Positions 34,375 to 43,855 of a stretch of DNA of 64,000 nt are shown in pieces. Both the position numbers and the translations under genes were made by a program. The notes beneath the pieces were generated by a model that saw nothing but the letters and a program-made list of their open reading frames with translations, searched no databases and was not told the origin of the DNA. Source of the stretch: Stictocephala bisonia (lineage: Eukaryota; Arthropoda; Insecta; Hemiptera; Membracidae); NCBI GenBank assembly GCA_035578905.1, contig JAQJVL010000203.1:276491-340490 (forward strand), given 5' to 3'. Each line of letters starts with the position of its first letter. Position 1 is the stretch's first letter.

Positions 34375-36310
34375 GGTTGTACCAGTACCTTGGGTACCAC
34401 CCGTGATTAACTTGGTCAGTACCTGTGATTACCTTGGTTATGAAACGTGGTTAATAACATGGCTAGCCACTCGTGACTACCTTGGGTTGGACGTGTGGTC
34501 AATATGTGGGATTGTCTTTGGTAGCACCCATGGCCAACTTAGTACTTGTGATTTTTTTTTAGTAGGATAGGATCTGTGGTGGACATAACTTGGGAAGTCA
34601 CCTGTAATTACCTTGAATAGACCCTGTGGTCAACTTAGGACCTGTAATTATCTTAACAGTGGTCAATATGGGTAGTACCTGTGATTACTTTACGTAGGAC
34701 CGGTGGTGAACTTTGGTAGTGCCTGTGATTACCTTGGGTAAGGCCTGTGATCAACGTGAGTAGCCATATCTGATTACCTTGGGTAGCCCCGGTGTCAACT
34801 TAGATAGTACCTGTGATTATTTTGGGTAGCCCTCGTGGTTAATTTAGGTAGCCACCCGTAATACCAGTAATCATTTTGAGTAGTACCTTTGATTGACTTG
34901 GGTAGCTCCCATGATCAACATGGGTAGACCTGTGATTACCTTGGGTAGTACTCTTGGTCCTCTATGGTAATATCTCTGATTACCTTGGGTAGCACCACCA
35001 TTGATCATTTTGCGTATTATATGTGATTTGGGTAGCTCCCATTATCAACTTGGATAGAATCTGTGATTACCTTCAGTATAACCCGTGGTCAACTTGGTTA
35101 CTATCTGTGATTAACCTTGGGCAGCACCCTTGGTTAACTTGTGTAGTAACTGTAATTACCTTGTGTATTACCAGTGATCATTTTGGGTAATATCTGTCAT
35201 TACCTTGGGTAACTTCCATGATCAACTTCAATAGTACTTGTGATTACCTTTGGTAGCACCCATGATCAACTTGGGTAGTCACAACTGATTACCTTGGGTA
35301 GTACTCGTGGTCAACTTAGATATTACCTGTGATTACAATGGGTAGGATCCTTTGTGACTTGGGAAGCCACTCATGATTGCCTTGATTAGAGCCTGTGGTC
35401 AACATAGGTACGACCTATAATTATTTTAGGTAGAACACACAGTCAATTTGGGTAGCCACCCATAATTACGGTGGTGAACTTAGTTAGTGCCTGTGATTAC
35501 CTTGGGTAAGACCCGTGGTCAACGTGAGTAGCCATCCCTGATTACCTTGGGTAGCATCCATGATAAACTTGAGTAGCCACTCGTGATAACCTCGGGTGGC
35601 ACCCGTGGTCAACATTGGTAGTACCTATGATTACTTTAAGTAGCACAGATGGTCAACTTGGGTAGTACCTGTGAATAATTTGGGTAGGACCCATGGTCAA
35701 CTTGAGTAGCCACCCCTTATTACATTGGGTAGCACTGGTTGTCAACTTGAGTAGCCACTAAGGAAGAAACCGTAATTAATTTGAGTAACCACGCCTAATT
35801 AACTTGGGTAGTATCTGTAGTCAACTTGGGTATTATCAGTCACTACTTGGAGTAGCACCAGTGGTCAACTTAAGTGTAATAAGTGTGATTATCTTGGGTA
35901 GCACCCATGGTCAACTCGGATAGTATCAGTGATTACTTTGCGTAGGAACCATGGTCAACTTGAGAAGCCACCCGTGATTACCTTGAGTAGAGTCTGTGGT
36001 CAACTTAGTAGGTAGGACCTCTAATAATCTTAGGTAGAACACGGTCAATTTAGGTAGCCACTCATAATTACTTTGAGTAGCACCCTTGGTGAACTGAACT
36101 TGTGTAATCACCAGTGATTACGTTGGTTAGCATCTGTGGTCTACTTGACTAGCCACGAGTACTAGCCAAGTCCATGACGGTGGATGGCCAAGTTTATTAC
36201 GGGTACTACTCGAGTTGATCATTAGTGTTAGCCATGTTGATCACGGGTGCTAGCCAAGTCCATCACGATGACTACTCAAGTTGATCAGTGTGGCTGACAC
36301 AAGTGAGCTA
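34375..36310 (+). repeat. Long degenerate minisatellite (about 24-bp half-unit), inverted near right end
   Basis: Alternating half-units GATTACCTTGGGTAGCACCC and GTGGTCAACTTGGGTAGTACC+TGT run for about 1.8 kb, perhaps 75 half-units. From about 36145 to 36310 the same unit appears in reverse complement (GTTGATCACGGGTGCTAGCC, AGTTGATCATTAGTGTTAGC). Strong divergence between units marks an old array. Confidence 0.92.
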
Positions 36311-36399
36311 CCCAATTAGGTCAGTGGATACTAAAGTGATTTAAAATGCATTAAATTAATACAAAACCAAACCCAGCAGAACATCTTATTTGAGCAATT

Positions 36400-36565
36400 T
36401 AATAATAGTTTAACAATTTTATTTCAATACACAAGTGAACGTCACAAAATGCAGATGTCATACAGTATAATACTTATACTGTATTTATAAAAAATAAGTG
36501 CAATATGTAGGCTACGAATGTTATGGTGATCGATTTTGGTACATCAAGTTTACCTTAATCGGTCA
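36400..36565 (-). repeat. Repeat family Z, diverged fragment
   Basis: ACAAGTGAACGTCACA and ATGTTATGGTGATCGATTTT match the left arm of the 43.2-kb foldback; a local inverted match (TGGTGATCGATTTTGG with TAATCGGTCACCA) is also present. Confidence 0.65.
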
Positions 36566-36739
36566 CCATTATATTTATTCAGTTTATATTAATATTATAT
36601 TAAATTCATCTACCAACATGTACTATGCTAATTAAGAAAACTTTTTTAAATTCGTATTTTATTATTTTTCTTTACATTGCACAATGTTTAAATATCACTT
36701 ATGTCAACTTTTACCGTTCTAAGTCTTCTAATTGGCTGT

Positions 36740-37841
36740 TTAATGGAGACACCGGGAGTGGTACGAGGTTCCCAAACACTACCTTGCCCCATGACTTCAA
36801 AGTTCTCAAAAGGATTGCCGCCCCGCCCGGCCCGTCCCCCGGCCGTCATATTTTTCTGTTCTTGTTACCGTTTAGGAAAAATATTTGCTTCGAAGTTACC
36901 TTCTTATAAAATTACAAATAAATGACCTAGCATTTTTTCTACCTCAACATTAATGAACTATAATAAATTAATAGTTACGAGTTAACATTACTGTAGTTAT
37001 ATTTTAAAAATAAAATAGAGGTCAATAGAGACAGTGACTTAGAATTAGTTATTGCTTTGATCGAGCCGGAATCATTGAATCAATATTTTTACTGTACGCA
37101 TTCGTTAATGTATTTTATATGATTTATTTCATAGACATATTGTTTAAAGATGATTATTACAGTATTTGTCATGACATAGTAAATATTGTGCACTGTCATT
37201 ACGAATAAACGTTTTATGCTTTACTTTGTGGTTAGATTATATCAGGAACCACATGGATACGCACATTTTAATTCAAACGAAATAAGCCATACAAAAGTAA
37301 ATAGACTAACTCTAAGTGAGTAAATCAGTCTGTAAAATAATACTGATATCAGTCGTCGTAGGCCTACATTGTATCCATCGATGTTAAGTTAAATGAAGAA
37401 AGGTTTTTATGAATGAAGTAGTAAAATCCATCCGCGACTAAGACGTTCGGGGTTTCACCACTTGGATCTCAGGAATCACCACATTTTTTATAATGCAGGC
37501 TTTTGCGCGGTCCTATATTGCGGCTAAAGCTTTATAGATATCGATCTGAAATCAAAACTAAATTGAAACTAGATAGATTTCTGACTAAAATCACTTTTTA
37601 AAATTTCGATAACAGCTTTAGTTTTATTTTGGCACTAGTTTTAATATTGGGTAACTTCAATAACCTATAAAATCGAAATGAAGGAGAATTCGAAAATTTT
37701 AAAAAGCGACTTGAGTCAAAAATGTCTTTATCTTTAAATATATACTTCATTTATAATTTTACGACCAGTAAATAAAGTCAGTATCTTGGACCACGCAAAG
37801 CAGTTTTTCGCTTCTCAGCGCGGGGGTTTGGAGCCCTCTTA
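36740..37841 (-). repeat. Dispersed repeat family X, copy 2
   Basis: Partner of 7440-8531 (same orientation). It ends TTTGGAGCCCTCTTAAGAG and is followed by GAAGCCCTAACTTCACCTGA, a piece of the SINE tail found at 25.3 kb, which suggests that X and the SINEs are joined or nested. Frames of 94 and 74 codons at 36625-36925 are not conserved with copy 1 and are rejected as genes. Confidence 0.8.
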
Positions 37842-38113
37842 AGAGTTTCGAAGCCCTAACTTCACCTGATAAAATAAGAAATCTTTTAACTTTTACCAGT
37901 TAACTTTAATTTTTGTTTAATCATCCAACAATTGCATGATGAGATCTAGAACAAAATACAGTATTAGCTTCATACAATCTATACTTGACAGAGGGATCTT
38001 CAGCACATCTTTTTTTTCTTTTCAAAGAATGTTAATTTCAAATAAAATGTTAAGCATTTGCTAGAAGGAGATACCTGAAAACCTGACACAGAGTATAAGT
38101 GATTTTGTCTTAC
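37842..38113. other. Spacer, intron if the exon at 38114 is real
   Basis: AT-rich with a SINE-tail fragment at its left end. No other feature. Confidence 0.35.
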
Positions 38114-38200
38114 CTTGATGGTCTTGTGTTCGTAACTGATGTCGGCAGCAGCTCGTCTGTAGAGACCTTGTCATTTCCACTGTCGGGATTCACAAGCTTT
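38114..38200 (-). other. Candidate protein-coding exon with consensus splice donor
   Basis: On the minus strand a GC-richer stretch ends in ATCAAG|GTAAGACA, a full-consensus donor with the boundary at 38114/38113. Two frames reach the donor: one reads RRAAADISYEHKTIK (phase 0, blocked by a TGA about 57 bases upstream), the other VNPDSGNDKVSTDELLPTS. No convincing acceptor was found, so it could be a first exon. I do not recognise either peptide. Confidence 0.3.
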
Positions 38201-38787
38201 TAGCGTTACATTGTCAGACAAGAGAAATAAAGAACATATCCTCTATATAACTCACCCAAGGGACAGTGTGAACTACACCAGCTGAAATAGGAAGGATTTG
38301 TAATATTGAATCAGCAAGATTATATACGTACCTAAAACACATCAAAATGTTTTATATTTTAAAATATGTAATATGTAGTATATAAAAAATTCTAGGGACA
38401 ACATAATATTCTTTAACCATTATTATTTATTTCAAACTCGCCCTCACATAAACTGAGCCCTACCGAGGGTGGAACACAAAAAACTAACTCAGAGAGAAAG
38501 AAACAGAGAAAACTTAAATCAGAAAAATGTTAGTTGCTAAAAGGAAATTGAATAATTAAAAAAGTTAAGTGAGAATATAGAAAAATATTACTAGCAACAA
38601 AATTGAACAACGATAAAAGTGGGAGAGAACTGTCCTCGTAGATGTAGCACTGAGTAACATTAATTTTCTTTTTAATTTGGGCCTCCAGGCTTAAAAAAAG
38701 ATATAAAAATGTAGGACTTTAAATAGTATGACTGTAAAAAATATAAATATTATCAAACAAACACAAATAAAAAATTAGAAATAAAAT
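38201..38787. other. No gene seen
   Basis: AT-rich; nothing recognised. Confidence 0.4.
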
Positions 38788-39110
38788 ACAGGGTGTTTAT
38801 ATTTATTAGAAACAAGGACTTTACCCAAACATATTGGACATTAAAATACTCCCAACAGAATTACGTTGACGACAATGTATCATAAATGTTCAATATGTCC
38901 TCCATTTGTAGCACGGATGACATCTAGTCGATAGCTGGATTCGTCCCAAACTGTGAGTAACGTGTCTATCAGATATCCAGCTATCGACTAGATGTCATCC
39001 AAGCTGAAAATGGATGACGTATTGAACAATTATGATACTTTTTTGTAAACTTCATTCTTTTATGAGTATTTTAATGTCCAATATGTTTGGGTACAGTCAT
39101 TGTTTCTAAT
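38788..39110. mobile_element. Foldback made of two Tc1/mariner-type 3' ends
   Basis: Arms 38812-38940 and 38975-39110 are inverted copies (about 80% or better), 34 bp apart. ACAGGGTGTTTATATTTATT at 38788 looks like the outer terminus on the left; the right outer terminus is degenerate. Each arm, read outward, holds the end of the same transposase gene (see 38880-38963). Confidence 0.85.
38880..38963 (-). pseudogene. Tc1/mariner-type transposase, C-terminal 27 residues
   Basis: Minus strand reads TLLTVWDESSYRLDVIRATN then GGHIEHL and stop. The YRLDV(x)RxTxGxHIEHL tail is the usual end of a widespread arthropod IS630/Tc1-like DDE transposase. The opposite arm, on the plus strand at about 38980-39034, reads SYRLDVIQAENG, a stop, then RIEQL: a more decayed copy of the same tail. 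Confidence 0.8.
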
Positions 39111-39164
39111 AACTATAGTTATTTAAATTCGCTAGTCATTCTTTTTGAAACAACTTATTACATC

Positions 39165-39320
39165 AATACCATCAATACCACACTGTACGTATATGGGCTG
39201 GCGGGTGGGTCAAAACCACTGTACGTGTATGGGTGAGATGGGTGGGCAGTACCACTGTACGTGTATGGGTGGGCGGTTGGGTCAATATCACTGTACGTGT
39301 ATGAGCTGGCGGGTGGGTTT
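39165..39320 (+). repeat. G-rich minisatellite (CACTGTACGTGTATG core)
   Basis: Four units of about 36-40 bp: AATACCACTGTACGTGTATG plus GGTGGGYGGKTGGGTC. Fourth locus with this core. Confidence 0.9.
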
Positions 39321-39469
39321 GATTGGAAAAGAGAACTACAAAGTCATAACTTCTATCTTAATAATCACCATTTTCATTTAATTTTATTGAAATCCTGTGC
39401 CCTCAATGCCACAGTACTTGCCTTGCCATACTAAGAGGTTGGGAGGCTGGGGTGGTGAATATTAAATAT

Positions 39470-39686
39470 CGGCACTACTGGTGCAGTGCTGTGACCCAGC
39501 CACTTGGGGACAAAGTGCTGTGTAGATTGTAGGCGATAGGTTCTATTAATATGCTCGGTCCTCTTCATACCGACATGGCGTCCGTTCAGTGTTTGCTATC
39601 GTGGACACTACTTGAGAAGTCTGGTGTGTCCGAGTTAGGTGTTGGTCAGTGTCTGGATGTTGTGTAGGGAAGATAACTGAGTATCA
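39470..39686 (+). repeat. Dispersed repeat family W, copy 2
   Basis: Partner of 24639-24853, less diverged from a plausible consensus; it ends at ACTGAGTATCAAGATATACATC followed by a CATACATACATA microsatellite. Confidence 0.8.
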
Positions 39687-40663
39687 AGATATACATCACA
39701 CATACATACATAAACAAAACATAACAATTATAATAAACCTTAGAATAAATAATAACTAAAAATACAACAGATTATAAAGCAGAAAATAACCGAGACCTCG
39801 AAGACTAAATTTAGAGGTCGGTCAATTTTGAAAAGACGACAAAATTAAAAAATAAATAAAAAATATTGTTGGTCAGTTAAAAACCACATTAAATTCTGCT
39901 GGCGGGACAGAGTGGTCCCTAATTGTATTAAGAAATTAAACTTAACAAATCTACGCTTCAATAAAAAGTATACTTTTTAAAGAAACTATAGATTTATCAT
40001 TAAATCAAGGGGAGGGCTCTTGGTGAGTATGAAGAATATCTTAAATGAGAGCTCAAATCGAGTTTTAAATAATTTCGTGGTAGCATTGATGTGTTAAGTT
40101 AAAATTTTTAAGCTTTGATATTTCAAAAATTGAATTGCATCCCCAGGTTTTATGGACACTATGTACATATAAAACTGTTGAACATAAAACAAAAACGTCT
40201 GTTAGTGAAAAATAGCAATTCACTTAACATGCAGGTGAGTGACTGAAAAGTAACTTACACCCCCCTGAAACTGTTTAAATACTGAACATATTTTATTTCT
40301 GTTTGCGACAACCTTCTTGGGTATGAGGGGGCTACATTAATGAAAGCATTTCAAAAATTTCCCCCTTAAGGGAAGGGGGGGGGGTCAACTACAAATTTTG
40401 AAACGACAATCCTTACCGTATGACCCTCTAATTAAAGAACTTGGCGAGACGAGAAAGTTAACATAAAGAAAAGTAAAATTAGATCAGCCAAAACAAAATG
40501 GCGACAAAACAGGTAAAGAAAGTTTACCCGGGCCATGCAAAACAGGTAAAATATTGTTTGACAGTTTAACGATTCAGGCTGGTTGTCCGGATACCTTGGG
40601 AAATGACCGTTATTCAATTTAAGTAATCAACAGCTGCTATATAAAACCATTATTATTTTGGAT
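39687..40663. other. No gene seen; one C/G-rich hairpin
   Basis: AT-rich apart from CCCCCTTAAGGGAAGGGGGG at about 40364-40383, which can pair on itself. A minus-strand 61-codon frame at 40432-40617 has no motif. Confidence 0.45.
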
Positions 40664-40983
40664 CTTTTCCGTTAATTCACTACCACTAAGCTATTTTTTT
40701 CTTTTAATTCACTACCACTTGATAAATATTCTATTGCTCTAAAAAATATTCCCCAAATCATTTTTACGTCCACTGTGGTATTCCTTATCCGCTAGGAATC
40801 CGATATCACTGGCCTTATCTTATAGCTTTCCAAGAACTTACACACGAAGAGCGTATTCGGCGGTAAGTCAATCATTAGATTTACCAGTTTGTGATCAACT
40901 TTAGTAGCCACCTAACATAACATATCCTGACCTAATCTAACCGTAATACGATAAAATGTAGTGGTAATGAATTAACGGAAAAG
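40664..40983. mobile_element. Candidate MITE with 22-bp terminal inverted repeats
   Basis: CTTTTCCGTTAATTCACTAC (then CAC) at the left and its reverse complement (one mismatch) at the right bound 320 bp. A further copy of TAATTCACTACCACTT lies just inside the left end (about 40704). No clear target duplication. A TTAA lies inside each terminus. Confidence 0.7.
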
Positions 40984-43111
40984 GTTCATTAATGTCAACA
41001 AAGGCTGAAGTTTACATTGTTGAATACTTATCAGTTTATTTCTTTGTTCGCACATAGTTCACGTCGTGGTCCTCATTTATTTCAAGTAGAACTTCACTAA
41101 ATAGAACATATGTGTATTATAATTTTTTATTTTTAATTTGTATCGAAACAACAAATATTGTATGTCTTAATCTTTTTTGATACTTGAGATAGATTTTAGA
41201 TATGTATACATATCAGTTAAAATTTGTTGCGTGATAACAGGAGTTTCGTGCTCTGGTTGCGGATTGTGTAATCAATATATTTTTTGTTAAAGTTTTGATG
41301 ACTGACGAAAACTCAACGGAATAATCCTTGTATATAATACGTGAAGTTTTTTTTTATAACCGTAACTTCTCCCAAAATTTTTATTAGTTTTAACGATTGA
41401 GGTGTAAAACAACTTACCCCTCTTTGTAGTTCAGCTATATGGTCTTCATTGTGCACTATATTCACCCTGAAGGGCACGGGAAGCATTCAAAGTACGTTTT
41501 CTGGTCATTCGAATAACATGGAGAGAGATTTTAATTAATTGAAAAGCAACAGCTGTTCAAATGTAATTAATAATTTTAATACAACTACAACAGCTCTTGG
41601 AATTTAAATTATGATGTTTCTATTATTCAGGAAGTTAAAGAGCTTTCATAATGTTAGATAGGGTACGTTAGTACTCAGTGAAAGTTTGACCTATACTCTG
41701 TTTGTCCATTATGTATTACACAATTCATTCAATTGTCAAGAAGAAACTTAAGGGGGTTATGTATTGTTTTCCAGAGAAGATTATAAGAAAGGTTAGGTTA
41801 GGTTAGGTTAGTTAGCTTCTTCGTAACCCTACAATTAATCATCTGCTGCTTTTGGATTTTAAGGTTTCAATAGTAATTGAGTGGACTTATTTTATTTAAT
41901 TAATCATCAACTGGCAAATAAAAAAAAATATTTGGAAATACAGCAGGTGAGTAATAACACTGTGTGTTCATATTAATAAAAAGGTAGTAAGACAAATACA
42001 GTGAATAAGTTATACAAATAAATAAATTATAGTTTTACTTTATTGAACGTATTTATTAATATTTGTAATCAAAAGCCAGAGATTTTTTGTTACAAATATT
42101 AGTAGTTTTTAGTCAAAAATTACTAATATTGATTGAAGGAAGGCCCCGTCGTTATTATATATTATGTGCGATTTGCAATACTTAAACCTGTATTTTATTT
42201 GGTAATTTAACCACTTCGTCAAATTGTTGACTGTTTAAACCAGTTGACATTGTCTTTATGTACTTTTTGAAGTTATACTTCTTTGCGCCCGTTAGACACT
42301 TTGGGATGGGATGTTGGTCGAGAAACCGCGTCACGCTGAAAAGTAAGAACAAATTTTTAAGAACTATCGATTAATCGATTGTTAATCGAAGAAATTTAAT
42401 CGAAGAAATTACTGATAATGATAATATAGGTGTATAATATAATAATGAAGTCACGTATAATATATTGAAGATAAATATATTGAATAATATTGAAAAATGT
42501 CTTATATTTCATTTATATATCCTGTCTGTTTGTGTGCGTGAGTGGGTGTATGAGAATGGCCAAAGAAGTAGACTATAACTTCCACCGTGTGGTCCGACGC
42601 ACACCCATTTTTTTAAAACTGTATTCGACTAAGTAACTGTAACAAAATCATCATACATTGGTCAAACAATACTAAAATGTTAGTCCATCAGTTGTCGTGG
42701 TGGTAACGTGCAAGAGGAAGCAGTAACAGGAAAGCATTAATCATCGGATGTGTATGATGACATAATCAGTGGCCTAGTTATCAGTTTAGTTTGCAATAGA
42801 GCAGGTTGAATCAATATCTAGGATCGCAATTCACAAAGTGAGTGAACCTCGCCGACTCTGGAAACTATTAAAGTTCGCTATATATAGATATCCAAACTAG
42901 AATATCATGGAAGTTTAGGAACTAGTCATTGAGCATTATTTTATATTATCATTATTAATATATTTTCATTTTGAGACACCTTCTTCACCTTACTAAATTA
43001 TTAATTATAGATAGGCTGCTTAGAAAATGAACTACAGAACACTGCGCGTGAGGTGCACTGAGTGGAGGAAGAGAGACAGAGAACTACTCTTCCCCCCACT
43101 GTGAAATTAAA
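40984..43111. other. No gene seen (2.1 kb)
   Basis: AT-rich with no codon-biased frame. It includes a short TTAGG tract (next entry). Confidence 0.4.
41791..41815 (+). repeat. Interstitial (GGTTA)4 telomere-type repeat
   Basis: Four perfect GGTTA units then GTTAG, matching the insect (TTAGG)n telomere motif, far from any visible chromosome end. Confidence 0.85.
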
Positions 43112-43502
43112 TTTAAAAATTGTTTTTTAATTAGCATAATACGTGTTGGTACATATACAGTACAAGTAAACGTCACACAACACACATTTATTACAATATA
43201 AGCACAAAATGCACAAATATATTACAATACAAGTACAAAATGCACAAATATTATGGTGATCGATTTCGGTGAACCACGCTCACCTTCCTCAGACCAGAGG
43301 GATTTACTAAAGAATGGAAAATGGTGTTCAACAACTCAATTTATATAATGAGGAAGGTGAGCGTGGTTAGCGTGGAAGGAAGTCGATCACCATAATATTT
43401 GTGCATTTTGTACTTGTATTGTAATATATTTGTGCATGTTGTGCTTATATTGTAATAAATTTGTGTTGTGTGACCTTTACTTGTACTGTATTTAAAAATT
43501 GT
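43112..43502. mobile_element. Foldback element of family Z with 12-bp flanking duplication
   Basis: Arms 43156-43291 and 43349-43490 are about 93% complementary over some 135 bp, joined by a 57-bp loop. Example: TACAGTACAAGTAAACGTCA left against TGACCTTTACTTGTACTGTA right. TTTAAAAATTGT flanks the insertion (43112-43123 and 43491-43502). Single-arm copies exist at 12193-12352 and 36400-36565, so this locus may be a head-to-head double insertion. Confidence 0.88.
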
Positions 43503-43743
43503 CATGGCAACCACGATGACGGAAGGCCGCGTGCTGATGGTGAGAAAGCAAGCCCCACCATTATGTCATTAGCAGCACAGACCATTGCTTGGTTTGACAC
43601 CAACGAATTGTGCTTATATATATTAAGTTAAGTCATTGTTTAGTATTCAAATAACAATTAATAACACAATGAATAATAATATAAACAATAAATAGCAATC
43701 AAACAATCTTGCGCAGTTTTTTACAGTTTTTTCTTTTTTTCAA
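43503..43743. other. Spacer containing a possible 3' UTR
   Basis: If the exon at 43744-43855 is real its 3' UTR extends into this stretch. A GC-rich 60-bp patch at 43504-43560 can be read on either strand (see rejected items). Confidence 0.35.
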
Positions 43744-43855
43744 CTAAACACTGTTGCGGAAGTTGGACTCTTGACGGCGGAAGTTATTCACGTCTGTGAA
43801 GTAAAGAAGTTCAGTGGTGGAAAGATTCTCCTCTGCCGCTGGAACCCCTTCATGC
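43744..43855 (-). CDS. Candidate terminal coding exon of an unrecognised host gene
   Basis: On the minus strand TGTGTGTTTATTTAG|GC gives a good pyrimidine-rich acceptor (AG at 43857-43856). The exon then stays open for 36 codons to TAG at 43744-43746. The peptide (HEGVPAAEENLSTTELLYFT, then DVNNFRRQES... ending FRNSV) is balanced in composition. Codon choice is strongly C/G-ending (TTC, AAC, GAC, GAG, TAC, CGC), unlike the AT-rich flanks, which is typical of real exons. The first base of the exon completes a codon begun in the previous exon. No upstream exon was found within the window, so the gene would extend to the right. I do not recognise the protein. Confidence 0.45.

Noticed and set aside
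36625..36925. Small proteins of 94 and 74 codons
   Set aside because: They lie in repeat X and the frames are not conserved in the other copy at 7.4 kb.
43504..43575. Plus-strand first exon MATTMTEGRVLM with donor GTGAGA
   Set aside because: The same GC-rich patch gives plausible readings on the minus strand too (including an acceptor-like TTTCTCACCATCAG); nothing decides between them.
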